Positions 1 through 9,025 of a DNA stretch of 64,000 nucleotides are shown here, piece by piece. The first letter of the stretch is position 1; each line of letters starts with the position of its first letter. The notes under the pieces are model-generated. The model did no database searches. It was not told the origin of the DNA and saw only the letters and a program-made list of their open reading frames with translations. This DNA comes from Mucilaginibacter sp. SG564 (lineage in GTDB: Bacteria > Bacteroidota > Bacteroidia > Sphingobacteriales > Sphingobacteriaceae), in contig NZ_JABGNA010000001.1 in assembly GCF_013149275.1 (NCBI RefSeq), forward strand, positions 682,001 to 746,000, read 5' to 3'. The position numbers and the translations under genes were made by a program.

Positions 1-2
1 GT

Positions 3-128
3 GGTTTAAATTACAGTAATACCAGCGGTTCATCAGAGGGGAGTATCGGGTATGAAACTACACTGCCATCCCGCTCTGATACCTATCGTAAATTTGAAGG
101 TTCGCGGCGTTGTTATGATTTTTACTAG
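3..128 (+). CDS. possible C-terminal fragment of a gene entering from the left edge
   Basis: One forward frame is open from the window edge to a TAG at 126-128 and would encode 41 residues rich in Ser, Gly and Tyr, ending in CYDFY. The other two forward frames stop within 20 bases. The composition is compatible with the end of a secreted or outer-membrane protein, but there is no motif to confirm this and 41 codons can be open by chance. Nothing else is visible between 129 and 249. Confidence 0.3.
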   Translation, partial: GLNYSNTSGSSEGSIGYETTLPSRSDTYRKFEGSRRCYDFY

Positions 129-249
129 TCAGGGAGAAATTTGAAATGTCTTTATACTTAATTTTAGTACATTTACCCATAGATTCTTCGCCCCTGGGTT
201 TAGTGGTTTTTTAACTGATCATATATTTTTAAAAAAAATGAATTGTGCA

Positions 250-275
250 GGCAACCTTTTATTATCAGGCTACGT
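250..275 (+). promoter_or_regulatory. ECF-type promoter, site A, upstream of the sigma gene
   Basis: GGCAACC (250-256), 16 bases, then CGT (273-275) followed by GATAA. AAC in the -35 and CGT in the -10 are typical of ECF sigma promoters. The start codon of the sigma gene lies 55 bases downstream. The same motif with the same 16-base spacing occurs before six other transcription units of the locus, so this copy suggests autoregulation. Confidence 0.75.
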
Positions 276-330
276 GATAACTGAAAAAATGATAAATATT
301 AGTACAATTTAACCCATTATTACCCCTTAT

Positions 331-963
331 ATGGGAGAGGCGGAACTACAACAACTTATTGCGGGCTGTTTGCAGCAAAACCGAAAGGATCAGAAAATGC
401 TTTACAAGGCGTTTTATGGCTTTGCTATGAGCATATGTCTGCGATATGCAGGTAACCGCTATGAGGCGTCGGAGATCATGAATCAGGGTTTTTTAAAAGT
501 ATTCACTAATTTGAATAAATATGATACGGGGCGGCCGTTCATTGCCTGGGTTGGCCGTATTATGATGAATACCTCGGTTGATTATTACAGGAGTAACCTT
601 AAACTATCACTTAATGATGATCTGGATGCTGCCGAAGATATAGGCCATGATGAACTGCCCGACCAAAAACTAAATTATGATGACCTGCTGGGTATGATCC
701 AGCAGCTGCCGAATGCCTACCGTACCGTGTTTAACTTGTTTGCTATTGAAGGTTTCTCGCACGAAGAAATAGCTGCCCAGTTGGGTATCAGTACCGGTAC
801 TTCAAAATCTAACTTATTTAAAGCGCGGGAAAAACTAAAAACAATGGTACTCAACTCCGGCCGTTTGCCGGACAATGGTTCTGAGGATATCCGGCATAAA
901 ATTGTTGCAATAGGCGCGTTTACTGTTGGATTATCACACTTGCTTGAATTAATAATGCGATGA
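331..963 (+). CDS. ECF-type RNA polymerase sigma factor
   Basis: This is a 210-residue sigma-70 family protein of the extracytoplasmic-function class. Region 2 spans roughly residues 22-90 (IMNQGFLKVFTNLNKYD, then RPFIAWVGRIMMNTSVDYYR), and region 4 spans about 118-170 with the helix-turn-helix GFSHEEIAAQLGISTGTSKS followed by NLFKAREKL. The C-terminus carries a short hydrophobic stretch (AIGAFTVGLSHLLELI), slightly longer than in minimal ECFs. The gene overlaps the next one by 4 bases (ATGA), so the two are translationally coupled, and the downstream product looks like its membrane partner. The upstream promoter-like site A suggests that it transcribes itself and the glycan operons downstream. 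Confidence 0.93.
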   Translation: MGEAELQQLIAGCLQQNRKDQKMLYKAFYGFAMSICLRYAGNRYEASEIMNQGFLKVFTNLNKYDTGRPFIAWVGRIMMNTSVDYYRSNLKLSLNDDLDAAEDIGHDELPDQKLNYDDLLGMIQQLPNAYRTVFNLFAIEGFSHEEIAAQLGISTGTSKSNLFKAREKLKTMVLNSGRLPDNGSEDIRHKIVAIGAFTVGLSHLLELIMR

Positions 964-2300
964 AAGAAGGGAAAAACGAAAATAAATTAGATCGGCTATT
1001 CAAAGACGGGTTATCCGGCTCTGAAGATCATTTTGCTTTTCGTGAGGAGGATTGGGCTTCTATGGAGCGCCTGCTGGATAATAAACCCAGTAAAAAGGCC
1101 GCCATCAGGAGGATAATTTATTACTCAGCGGCTATAGCGGCTATTTTATTATTGGCGATAGGCTTGTTCTTATTTAACGGGGACAATAAAGTAGAAAAAC
1201 CCAAAGATGAACTGGCTGTTAAACCAAAAATCAAAACAGATACAACTGTACCTGTAGTGAAAGATAATGGCCAAAATATTCAGCCTGTAAAAGATTCGGT
1301 TAAACATGTAACTCCGGGTATCGAAAATTTGGCTAAGGGTGATGTAAATGGTAACAAAAGTCAGTCAGGATCATCAATATTGGGTATTACCCCAGGTAAA
1401 CAAAAGCAGCAAAACAATAATATACCTGCAGATCAAAGCCCTATGGCTCCATATGTGCAGAACAACAAAGTAACAAAAGACAGTGTCGATAAAAATAAGG
1501 TTGTTCCGGTTCCGGCAGATAAAAATAACAGTGTAGTTGATCCGTCAAAGATTGCTTCTACCGATACGCAAACGAAAAATAACCTGGCCGCCAACACGCC
1601 GGATACCAACCAGCCAGATACCGCGGGTAAAGTAACACCACCTGTGCAACAAACCAAAAAGGATAAGGCATCTCTTAAACCGATATTAAGGACAGGCCCA
1701 CGCTTTACACTTGCCATAATGGCCGCACCTGATCTGAATGCGGTAAATTCATTCAGTCGTAACCAGGTAGGTACCAACTTTGGTGTGCAGCTGGGCATTC
1801 ATCTGTCTAAAAAATTTAGTATATCTACCGGTGCTTCATATGCGGTTAAGCCATATCAAGCTACCGGCAGCCAATATAACTCCATAGCCTGGCAGGGGCG
1901 ATCAAGTAGTGATCTGCCCGATTATGTAACCGCCAATTGCAAGGTTTTGGATATACCACTGAATCTGAATTATCAGTTCTATGCCAAGGGAAGAAACAAG
2001 TTTGCCATAGGCAGTGGTTTGTCATCCTATATTATGCTGCGCGAAAATTATCATTTTGAATTTGCCGATGGCTCAAAACCCTCATATGATGTTCAGGTTG
2101 ATGGCCGCAACCAGCATTGGTTAGGCGTATTGAATTTAAATGCGACTTACGAGCGCAGGATCAATTCCAAATTCAGCACTGTTATACAGCCATACATGAA
2201 ACTCCCGGTTACAGGCATAGGCGTTGGTCGTGTTGACCTCCGGTCAACAGGTGTTGCTGTGGGTGTAAACTGGAATATCAACCCGGCTAGGCCTAAATAA
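960..2300 (+). CDS. anti-sigma-like membrane protein with C-terminal beta-barrel-like domain
   Basis: The 446-residue protein has a cytoplasmic N-terminus of about 48 residues, one transmembrane helix (about 52-71, IIYYSAAIAAILLLAIGLFLF), and a long low-complexity periplasmic linker rich in Lys, Asn, Pro, Gln and Thr (about 75-240). From about residue 245 to the end it resembles Bacteroidota outer-membrane beta-barrel proteins, with alternating strands such as GVQLGIHLSKKFSISTGASYAV. The layout and its 4-base overlap with the sigma gene suggest an anti-sigma factor whose far end reaches the outer membrane. No canonical ZAS zinc motif is present. The topology is inferred, not demonstrated. Confidence 0.75.
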   Translation: MKEGKNENKLDRLFKDGLSGSEDHFAFREEDWASMERLLDNKPSKKAAIRRIIYYSAAIAAILLLAIGLFLFNGDNKVEKPKDELAVKPKIKTDTTVPVVKDNGQNIQPVKDSVKHVTPGIENLAKGDVNGNKSQSGSSILGITPGKQKQQNNNIPADQSPMAPYVQNNKVTKDSVDKNKVVPVPADKNNSVVDPSKIASTDTQTKNNLAANTPDTNQPDTAGKVTPPVQQTKKDKASLKPILRTGPRFTLAIMAAPDLNAVNSFSRNQVGTNFGVQLGIHLSKKFSISTGASYAVKPYQATGSQYNSIAWQGRSSSDLPDYVTANCKVLDIPLNLNYQFYAKGRNKFAIGSGLSSYIMLRENYHFEFADGSKPSYDVQVDGRNQHWLGVLNLNATYERRINSKFSTVIQPYMKLPVTGIGVGRVDLRSTGVAVGVNWNINPARPK

Positions 2301-2318
2301 AAGGGTAACAAAAAGGAT

Positions 2319-2388
2319 GTCATGCTGAGCTTGTCGAAGCATGGTGGGCAGGCCTCTGCGCGCGAGTCTTCGACAAGCTCAGACTGAC
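2319..2388. repeat. imperfect inverted repeat (Bacteroidota intergenic element)
   Basis: The arms at 2319-2339 (GTCATGCTGAGCTTGTCGAAG) and 2368-2388 are near-perfect reverse complements around a 28-base loop. The element sits just after the stop codon of the beta-barrel gene, between convergent genes. It has no U-tract, so it is more likely a REP-like repeat than a simple terminator. Confidence 0.75.
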
Positions 2389-2414
2389 ATTCCCTACGCA
2401 TTTATTCCATAATC

Positions 2415-2502
2415 TGTCATTGCGAGCGCAGCGTGGCAATCTCCTCGCGTTCTAAACGGTTAGCATAGCTACGAGATTGCTTCGTACCTCTTCGCGATGA
2501 CA
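2415..2502. repeat. second imperfect inverted repeat, TGTCATTGCGAG family
   Basis: TGTCATTGCGAG (2415-2426) pairs with CTTCGCGATGACA (2490-2502), and the inner arms GCAATCTC and GAGATTGC extend the foldback. A related unit starts at 13485. The 2301-2507 gap holds these two repeats and nothing else visible. Confidence 0.7.
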
Positions 2503-2507
2503 TTATT

Positions 2508-3176
2508 TTACTGGCTTTTAGCCAGAGCAATAATGTCTTTCCCTTCTATAATCTGCTTGCCATAGCCATCATTGGTAGCGCTGATCATGGCATGGGCTAA
2601 CTCCTGCAAAGTAACAAAGCCAGCAGGATACAACGCTCTGCCAATGGGGAACAACCAGTTGATGTATTTATAAAAACTATGTGTGTTCAACAAACCTTTT
2701 ATCGGCCTGATAAAACCTGGCCGAAAGGCAAATACCTGCTTAAAAGATAATTTCATCAAATCGTTTTCGGTTTTTCCTTTAACGGCGGCCCAGCCTTTGC
2801 CTTTTTCATTGCTGTCAGTTCCGGCTCCGGAGATGTAGCAAAAGGTCATGCCAGGGTTAAGTTTGCTCAGCGTTTCGCCCACATGCATGGTTAGCGTGTA
2901 AGTTAACTTATAATACTCCTCGGCTTTGATGCCTACTGATGATACCCCTAAACAAAAATAACAGGCGTTATATCCTGATAACTCACGCTCAATAGCCGAA
3001 AGATCAAAAAAATTACCATGTATTATCTCCTTAAGTTTGGGATGGGTAATGTTCATGCTTTTCCTGTTGATCAGCAGAACAGCTTCTACATCGGGGTGCT
3101 GTAGGCATTCGTGCATCACCCCCTCGCCTACCATTCCGGTGGCCCCTGTTATAATAGCCCTTATTTTTGTTCTCAT
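2508..3176 (-). CDS. NAD(P)-dependent oxidoreductase / epimerase-like SDR protein
   Basis: This 222-residue Rossmann-fold protein begins almost at once with the nucleotide-binding glycine motif TGATGMVGEG (about residues 10-19). VLLINR follows at the end of the second strand, a CYFCLGVSSVG segment comes after that, and a YYKLTY Tyr-x-x-x-Lys-like element lies near residue 88. It is shorter than classical sugar epimerases and fits the atypical SDR/NAD(P)H-binding group. It overlaps the upstream TetR gene by 4 bases, so it is probably the TetR target and cotranscribed with it. The substrate cannot be read from the sequence. Confidence 0.8.
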   Translation of the reverse strand: MRTKIRAIITGATGMVGEGVMHECLQHPDVEAVLLINRKSMNITHPKLKEIIHGNFFDLSAIERELSGYNACYFCLGVSSVGIKAEEYYKLTYTLTMHVGETLSKLNPGMTFCYISGAGTDSNEKGKGWAAVKGKTENDLMKLSFKQVFAFRPGFIRPIKGLLNTHSFYKYINWLFPIGRALYPAGFVTLQELAHAMISATNDGYGKQIIEGKDIIALAKSQ

Positions 3177-3748
3177 AATTTTGCAGGGTTTACCAACATT
3201 AACCAGGTGAGATCAAATGCATCGTTAATGATCTGCTCTTTTTTGTCGCTGCATAGATCGCATTTCACCAAGAACTCATACATCCCGTTAATCTGGCTCC
3301 AGGCAAGCGTGGCAATTAGCTCGGTAGGTAAATACTTAAATATTCCGGCCTGTACAGCACCCTCTAAAAGTTGCGTATGCTTCTGGGAATGCCTGGCTAT
3401 ATCCTCGGCAGGAACCAAGGCCAGGTGTGGTGAAAAGTGAAATTGTTGAAGAAAAAAGAACTCTTCCGGATGTGCAACCCCCCATTTTAACGAATACACA
3501 AACATGTTCCTGAATTTATCTTTAAAAGTTTCGCCTTGGTCTATCTTTTCAAACAGATGGGTGTTCAGCTCCTCTTTTGTTTGGTTGTACAGGGTCACTA
3601 CTAATTCGTCTTTGGTTTTAAAATAATGAAAAAGTGTACCGTTTGATACACCGGCCTCCACAGCTATTTTACTGGTGGGTGTACCGTGAAACCCGTATTG
3701 TACAAACAATTTTAGGGCCGTTGAAAGAATTGATGCTGACTTATCCAT
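3173..3748 (-). CDS. TetR/AcrR family transcriptional regulator
   Basis: The 191-residue protein has the TetR N-terminal helix-turn-helix at about residues 5-50 (FHGTPTSKIAVEAGVSNGTL followed by FHYFKTKDEL). The remainder is an all-helical ligand-binding domain with no assignable ligand. It is the first gene of a two-gene minus-strand operon with the oxidoreductase at 2508-3176. The stretch upstream (3749-3984) is shared with the divergent glycosyltransferase gene. Confidence 0.92.
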   Translation of the reverse strand: MDKSASILSTALKLFVQYGFHGTPTSKIAVEAGVSNGTLFHYFKTKDELVVTLYNQTKEELNTHLFEKIDQGETFKDKFRNMFVYSLKWGVAHPEEFFFLQQFHFSPHLALVPAEDIARHSQKHTQLLEGAVQAGIFKYLPTELIATLAWSQINGMYEFLVKCDLCSDKKEQIINDAFDLTWLMLVNPAKL

Positions 3749-3869
3749 ATATAAACTGACTAATCACTCTACAAATGTATCTAAAATTCGGCCACCGCAA
3801 ATTATTTCTCTGGTTAACAGTGCTTACATCATAAAATATTAAAATAAAACGACAATTCTTTATGCGTTG

Positions 3870-3895
3870 GGCAACCCTTTGCTGTGAAGCAACGA
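3870..3895 (+). promoter_or_regulatory. ECF-type promoter, site B
   Basis: GGCAACC (3870-3876), 16 bases, then CGA (3893-3895) followed by TAT. This is the only copy with CGA instead of CGT, but the spacing and the T three bases later are kept. It lies 89 bases before the first glycosyltransferase gene at 3985. Confidence 0.6.
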
Positions 3896-3984
3896 TATAT
3901 TAATAGACAACCATATTAGAGCCTGCAGGTGTATCCGGCGGGTATGGTGTAATAAAAGCTTGATAAATCTTTAATTATCTGCAT

Positions 3985-4809
3985 ATGGTACCAGTTTCAG
4001 TTGTGATCATCACCAAAAACGAAGCCGAAATGATAGGCCGCAGCATCACGATGCTGAGGCAGTTAACCGATGATATTGTTGTAGTTGATAACGATAGTAC
4101 CGATCATACTATTGATATATCGGTAGAGAATGGCTGCCGCGTTTACCAAAAAAGCTGGGACGGATACGGAGCTAATAAAAATAAAGGTATTGCCCTTGCC
4201 CGCTATAACTGGATACTGAGCATCGATGCTGACGAAATACCAGATGCTGACCTGCTTACTTCTATCAGTCGCTTAAAGCTGGATGATTGCGATACCGTTT
4301 ATGATATACCTTTTAAAGCTTATTATGGCAACAAAGCTATCAATTTTGGCAATTGGGGCCGCGATCATCACATCAGGTTATTTAACCGCACACGTGTAAA
4401 ATGGTCGGAGCCACCTGTACATGAAACCCTGGTGCTGCCGCAGAATATGCGTGTGCAGAAATTGAGCGGTCATCTGCACCACTATTCAGTTAAAAATGTG
4501 CAGGAACATGAGGCCAAAATTGTGCACTACGCTCAGTTGAGCGCCTTAAAATATCAGCAAAGTGGTAAAAAAGCCAGCATGGTAAAATTATATCTTGCTC
4601 CTATCTTCCATTTTGTAAAAGCTTACGTATTTTTATTAGGTTTTTTAGATGGCAAAGAAGGCTGGAATATTGCCCGCATGGCCTTTAAAAATACCTGGTT
4701 AAAATATTATTACCTGGATAAGGCCGAACAAAATCCCGTTGGAAAGAAAAACCTGTATGAAGTACCTGTTATGGCATACGAACTTAAAGCCAATGCCCAT
4801 ACCGAATAA
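3985..4809 (+). CDS. family 2 glycosyltransferase (WaaE/KdtX-like)
   Basis: The 274-residue protein starts with the GT-A fold signature VSVVIITKNEAEMIGRSI and DDIVVVDNDSTDHT, with the metal-binding SIDADEIPDADL at about residues 86-97. A C-terminal segment with hydrophobic helices (about 200-225) suggests membrane association. It most resembles the WaaE/KdtX-like branch of GT2 that adds sugars to lipopolysaccharide cores or capsules. It is the first gene of the glycan locus, 15 bases before the flippase gene and 89 bases behind promoter-like site B. The sugar donor is not predictable. Confidence 0.88.
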   Translation: MVPVSVVIITKNEAEMIGRSITMLRQLTDDIVVVDNDSTDHTIDISVENGCRVYQKSWDGYGANKNKGIALARYNWILSIDADEIPDADLLTSISRLKLDDCDTVYDIPFKAYYGNKAINFGNWGRDHHIRLFNRTRVKWSEPPVHETLVLPQNMRVQKLSGHLHHYSVKNVQEHEAKIVHYAQLSALKYQQSGKKASMVKLYLAPIFHFVKAYVFLLGFLDGKEGWNIARMAFKNTWLKYYYLDKAEQNPVGKKNLYEVPVMAYELKANAHTE

Positions 4810-4824
4810 AGCGGGGCGTTGCCC

Positions 4825-6240
4825 ATGAAAAAAACGCTCATCCAAAACCTTTCGGCCAATACACTGCAATTGGTAATCAATCAATTGTTCGGAGTGTTGA
4901 TGTTCTACGTGCTTTCTGTCAATTTGGATAAAGATAGTTTTGGGTTGATTAACCTGGCGCTTACGGTAATATTTACCGCGTTCAATATCCTTTCTTTTGG
5001 TATCGATCAAACCGTGGTAAAGAAGATAGCTCATGGCGATGATGCCCGTAGTGTGCTATCCATTTATATATTCCATGTAGTTTTTACGGGGATCTTGTTC
5101 TACGGTATCCTGTTACTGGGCAAACTAGTTTTTACCAGCGACATCTTACTTTACCGGCTCATTTTATTTATTGGCGCGGGCAAGCTGATGCTCTTTTTTT
5201 CTACCCCGCTTAAACAGATATCCGGGGGGATGGAACGATTTAAGCTGCAGGCTTATATGCTGGTGGTGTCAAACATCGTTCGGGGTTGCGCTTTGGTTGT
5301 ATTAGCGATAACGCATTTGTTAAGCATTACCGGTATTATGTGGGTATTTATAGCCGGTGATACGCTGGAGTTCTTATTCAGCGTATACCTGTTCAAAAGA
5401 TATATTGGCATATCCATCGCGCCCCGATGGAATAAAGCCGAATACGGTTTGCTGGTCAGGCAGTCCTTACCACAGGTAGGCGTTGTTTTGATCACCTCGG
5501 CACTGGCCCGTTTTGATTGGTTGTTTATCGGCTTTATGGTATCGGCCATCAAACTGGCCGAATATAGCTTTGCATACAAAGTATTCGAAATAGGTACCCT
5601 GCCCCTGCTGGCTATAGCGCCCTTATTGATACCCCGATTTACCCAGTTGTTTAAAGATGAAAGCTATACCGGCAATAACCTGAAACTCCTGATCAGGGCC
5701 GAGATGGTTATTGCTACATTTACTGCTTTGCTGCTGAACATGTGCTGGAACCCATTGATTGATCACATCACCGGCGGAAAATACGGCGTAGTTAATAGTA
5801 ATACCATTTTCATCCTGTCGTTATGCCTGCCATTCATATACATCATGAATTTTTTCTGGACGATATACTTTGTACAGAATCGCCTAAAAATGATCCTGCA
5901 GGTTTTCCTGGTAACGTTTGGTGTAAATGTTATAGGCGATTTGCTGCTGATCCCCTTTTTTAAAAACGAAGGCGCCGCTATCGCTTTCCTGGCATCATGC
6001 GTTGTGCAGGCTATTTTATTCAACTCAAAAAATAAACTCAGCGAATTGAATGGTAGTCTGTTTATTTTGTTAAAATGCACTACCTGCGCGCTTATCGGCG
6101 GTGTATTGGCTAAATTTCTATTCCAAAACTTCTGGCTGGCTTTGCTGGCCTCGGTGGCTTTTTACTTTATGGCTTTAGCACTTAGCCGCCAGATCAAAAT
6201 TGCCGACTATAAAAATTTCCGTAAAATATTGGGTCGATAG
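4825..6240 (+). CDS. polysaccharide/oligosaccharide flippase (Wzx-like)
   Basis: About 471 residues with some twelve to fourteen hydrophobic helices. The N-terminal segment QLVINQLFGVLMFYVLSVNLDKDSFG is typical of the MATE/MOP polysaccharide exporter family, and SLPQVGVVLITSALARFDWLFIG around residues 212-235 fits the mid-protein half. The role would be flipping lipid-linked oligosaccharides across the inner membrane. I chose ATG at 4825 rather than a TTG two codons earlier. It follows the GT2 gene by 15 bases and is probably cotranscribed with it. Confidence 0.87.
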   Translation: MKKTLIQNLSANTLQLVINQLFGVLMFYVLSVNLDKDSFGLINLALTVIFTAFNILSFGIDQTVVKKIAHGDDARSVLSIYIFHVVFTGILFYGILLLGKLVFTSDILLYRLILFIGAGKLMLFFSTPLKQISGGMERFKLQAYMLVVSNIVRGCALVVLAITHLLSITGIMWVFIAGDTLEFLFSVYLFKRYIGISIAPRWNKAEYGLLVRQSLPQVGVVLITSALARFDWLFIGFMVSAIKLAEYSFAYKVFEIGTLPLLAIAPLLIPRFTQLFKDESYTGNNLKLLIRAEMVIATFTALLLNMCWNPLIDHITGGKYGVVNSNTIFILSLCLPFIYIMNFFWTIYFVQNRLKMILQVFLVTFGVNVIGDLLLIPFFKNEGAAIAFLASCVVQAILFNSKNKLSELNGSLFILLKCTTCALIGGVLAKFLFQNFWLALLASVAFYFMALALSRQIKIADYKNFRKILGR

Positions 6241-6343
6241 ATCAGGGTATCGGATAGCCAGTATCTGGATTTTTGTAGACTGAATGTATTTTTAAAAGTC
6301 TTGATACTTGACACTAACTACTTGATACTTTAAAAAACTTCCA

Positions 6344-6369
6344 GGCAACCAATCCCATTTTTAGGTCGT
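6344..6369 (+). promoter_or_regulatory. ECF-type promoter, site C
   Basis: GGCAACC (6344-6350), 16 bases, then CGT (6367-6369) followed by AATGA. It lies 23 bases before the start codon at 6393 and would drive the five-gene run 6393-12522. Confidence 0.72.
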
Positions 6370-6392
6370 AATGATTATAAAGAAACCGGAGC

Positions 6393-8060
6393 ATGTTGAC
6401 CAGAGCAGTGGCTTTTTATAGGGATAAAATAAATGATAAGGTGGATTGGAGGCTACTCACCTTTTTGCTGCTTTTTTTAAACGTAAAGCTGGCCATAAAA
6501 ATTCCGGTTATTTTGCTGTTTAGCTTATGGCCCGCCAATTTTAAATTCGGATTCCGGTTTAAAGATTCCCGCCTGCCGCTTTTTTATCCGCTCATCATCA
6601 TCATAGCTGTAGTTAACTGGATCATTTATCAAGGTTATACCAATGGTAATTACAATATTGTGCTGCTTACCGGCATTGGTTTTTGGCTGCTGTGCATATT
6701 GGCTATACACCAGGTTAAACTGGCTATTGACAACAATACCCCCGAAAAGGTACATCAAACCATAACAGCCTTTTTTATAATCAATGCCCTGATATCTTTA
6801 TTGATACTTGCCGTTATCGTTTTAAAAACGCACACTATCAACCCATATACCTACCAGGGGCAGTATCAGAAATACTTTATCAACACCGGTGATTATATTA
6901 AAGGAATAGCCTTTGATACTTCCATTACCAATTCTACATTATGCGCTTTTGGTGTTATTTACTTCCTGATACGCAAAAATGCCGCAATGCTGCTGGTTTG
7001 TATGGCTATCCTGCTGCTTACCGCAAGCAATTTTGTTAATCTGGCTTTACTACCCATATTATTGCTGCTGTTTGTTTTTAAAACTGATCGTTATCAAAAA
7101 AGCCTGGTTGTTGTATGCTTTGTTTTTCTGGTTGTTTTCATGGCTAAGATATCGCCGCAGAATAATAATTACACCACGCAAACACTCATTCACTTATTTA
7201 AAAAAGATAAACCGGTAAATACCGCGGCCGTGCCTGTAAACCCAATGGCCGACTGGCGTATTACCGACCGGCCCGATAATACCCTAACGCCCGAAGAACG
7301 CAAACAAAAGATAGCTACCCTGTATCTGGACAGCGTAGGCAAGATGCTGGATTCGATAAGGGTGCGTAGACGTCCGGACTATGCAAAGAATGCTTTCCTG
7401 GCTGATGGAGGGCGTATAGCCATTACAGAACCCAACCTGAACGGTGATTTTTATCAATACAATAAAGAAACCCCGCTTGCAATGCTGCAATTGGTGAATT
7501 TTATAAAATTGCACAAAACAGCCCTGCCTACTGCCGGAAATGATGATTTTGTTTATGCTATACCCGGTAAGGCGGCAGGATTTTTGCAAACCATTGCCTT
7601 TTTTCGGACCCATTTGGGCAAGATACTCACTGGTACAGGTATTGGTAATTTCTCATCGAAATTGGCTTACCGAACAGCAGGATCTGGTTTTGCCGGTGGG
7701 TATCCTGCCAAATATGCCTATATCAACCACGATTTTTTGGTTAATCACCTTGATCTGTACCTGTATTTTTATAGCAAACAAACAAGTTTACACTCCATCA
7801 GTAATAGCCCCTATTCTGTTTATGACCAATTACTGGCCGAATACGGTTTACTGGGTATTATCCTGTTTATAGTCTGTTATATAGGCTTTTTTATACGTCA
7901 TTATCAAAAGCTCACTTATGGTTTGCCCATATTGTTTTTGGTGCTGGCTGTTCTGCTGACCGATTACTGGTTTGAACAACTATCGGTAATGGTGTTTTTT
8001 GAACTGCTGTTATTGCTCAATATCAAAGAAAATGAAACCGTTAAACCAATTCTCCCATGA
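6393..8060 (+). CDS. O-antigen polymerase/ligase-like membrane protein
   Basis: The 555-residue multi-pass protein has about ten helices, including clusters at 20-60, 85-145 and 185-255. A long soluble loop (about 265-465) follows, then C-terminal helices. The segment NSPYSVYDQLLAEYGLLGIILFIVCYIG near residues 470-500 resembles the Wzy/WaaL motif in which a loop precedes the last helices. The periplasmic loop is much longer than usual. A role in polymerising or ligating lipid-linked glycan is inferred from topology and neighbours. It starts the operon behind site C and overlaps the next gene by 4 bases. Confidence 0.72.
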   Translation: MLTRAVAFYRDKINDKVDWRLLTFLLLFLNVKLAIKIPVILLFSLWPANFKFGFRFKDSRLPLFYPLIIIIAVVNWIIYQGYTNGNYNIVLLTGIGFWLLCILAIHQVKLAIDNNTPEKVHQTITAFFIINALISLLILAVIVLKTHTINPYTYQGQYQKYFINTGDYIKGIAFDTSITNSTLCAFGVIYFLIRKNAAMLLVCMAILLLTASNFVNLALLPILLLLFVFKTDRYQKSLVVVCFVFLVVFMAKISPQNNNYTTQTLIHLFKKDKPVNTAAVPVNPMADWRITDRPDNTLTPEERKQKIATLYLDSVGKMLDSIRVRRRPDYAKNAFLADGGRIAITEPNLNGDFYQYNKETPLAMLQLVNFIKLHKTALPTAGNDDFVYAIPGKAAGFLQTIAFFRTHLGKILTGTGIGNFSSKLAYRTAGSGFAGGYPAKYAYINHDFLVNHLDLYLYFYSKQTSLHSISNSPYSVYDQLLAEYGLLGIILFIVCYIGFFIRHYQKLTYGLPILFLVLAVLLTDYWFEQLSVMVFFELLLLLNIKENETVKPILP

Positions 8061-9025
8061 ATTTTGACACACCCCAAATAACGGTTCTGATGCCTGCTTA
8101 TAATGTGGGTAAATATATAGCCGATGCTATCCGGTCGGTGCTGGAGCAATCGTTTACCGATTTTGAACTGCTTATAGTTAATGACGGCTCTACAGATGAT
8201 ACCGTTGATGTGATCCATTCCTTTGCCGACCCGCGCATAGTGATGATACACCAGGACAATAAAGGGGTATCCCTGGCCTTGAATACCGGGTTAAAATATG
8301 CCCGTGCCCCTTATATAGCCCGGTTTGATGCCGATGACGTGTGCCATCCTGAGCGCTTACAAATACAGTATGATTTTATGATCAACAATCCCGATTACAG
8401 TATCATAGGCTCCGCCGCCGATTATATGGATATGGAAGGTACTTATCTTTTTACCTCTACCCCTCCGGCAACAAGCAATGAAGACATTCAGCAATTGGCA
8501 TCGTCGGTTTGCCCCTTTATGCATCCCACCGTGTTCTATAAAAAAGAAGTGATCTTAAAAGCAGGCGGTTATAGCGAATATGCTTACACCTATGAGGATC
8601 ATTTTTTATGGGTAAGCATCCTGAAAGATCAAAAGGCCTGTAATTTCGCCCAGCCTTTAATCAAACACAGGCTTAATCCGGAATCCATCACTATTGATGA
8701 AAAATGGCGACCTCGTAAATTCCTCAAAATAAAATACAGCACGCTTAAAAACAAGGTAGTTACCGCAGATGACGGTGCTCAGCTAACCGCAATGGGTCAA
8801 AAACAGCAATTGCGCCAGGTTAAGCATGGCGCCTATTATGCCTTGTGTGCCAAAAAACTATTGGTCAATAATTATCATCCGCAAAAGGCACGGGGACATG
8901 TGGTAAAAGCTATCAGCATATCGCCATTACGACTTGATAATTATCTGTTATATACTATCAGCTTTTTGCCCGAAAAATTCATCATGTGGTTTCATAAATT
9001 AAATTCAGGGAGGCTGGCGCAATGA
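8057..9025 (+). CDS. family 2 glycosyltransferase
   Basis: The 322-residue protein has a textbook GT-A start: ITVLMPAYNVGKYIADAIRS, then FELLIVNDGSTDDT, and the DxD motif in ARFDADDVCHPERL near residues 93-106. EDHFLWVS around residue 178 supplies the likely catalytic ED pair. The C-terminal third is helical and not assigned. Both ends overlap neighbours by 4 bases (8057-8060 and 9022-9025), so it is translationally coupled in the glycan operon. Confidence 0.92.
   Translation: MNFDTPQITVLMPAYNVGKYIADAIRSVLEQSFTDFELLIVNDGSTDDTVDVIHSFADPRIVMIHQDNKGVSLALNTGLKYARAPYIARFDADDVCHPERLQIQYDFMINNPDYSIIGSAADYMDMEGTYLFTSTPPATSNEDIQQLASSVCPFMHPTVFYKKEVILKAGGYSEYAYTYEDHFLWVSILKDQKACNFAQPLIKHRLNPESITIDEKWRPRKFLKIKYSTLKNKVVTADDGAQLTAMGQKQQLRQVKHGAYYALCAKKLLVNNYHPQKARGHVVKAISISPLRLDNYLLYTISFLPEKFIMWFHKLNSGRLAQ

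Noticed and set aside
17..330. Small RNA or riboswitch upstream of the sigma gene
   Set aside because: I see no conserved aptamer or hairpin with a T-run here, only the promoter-like site and AT-rich sequence.
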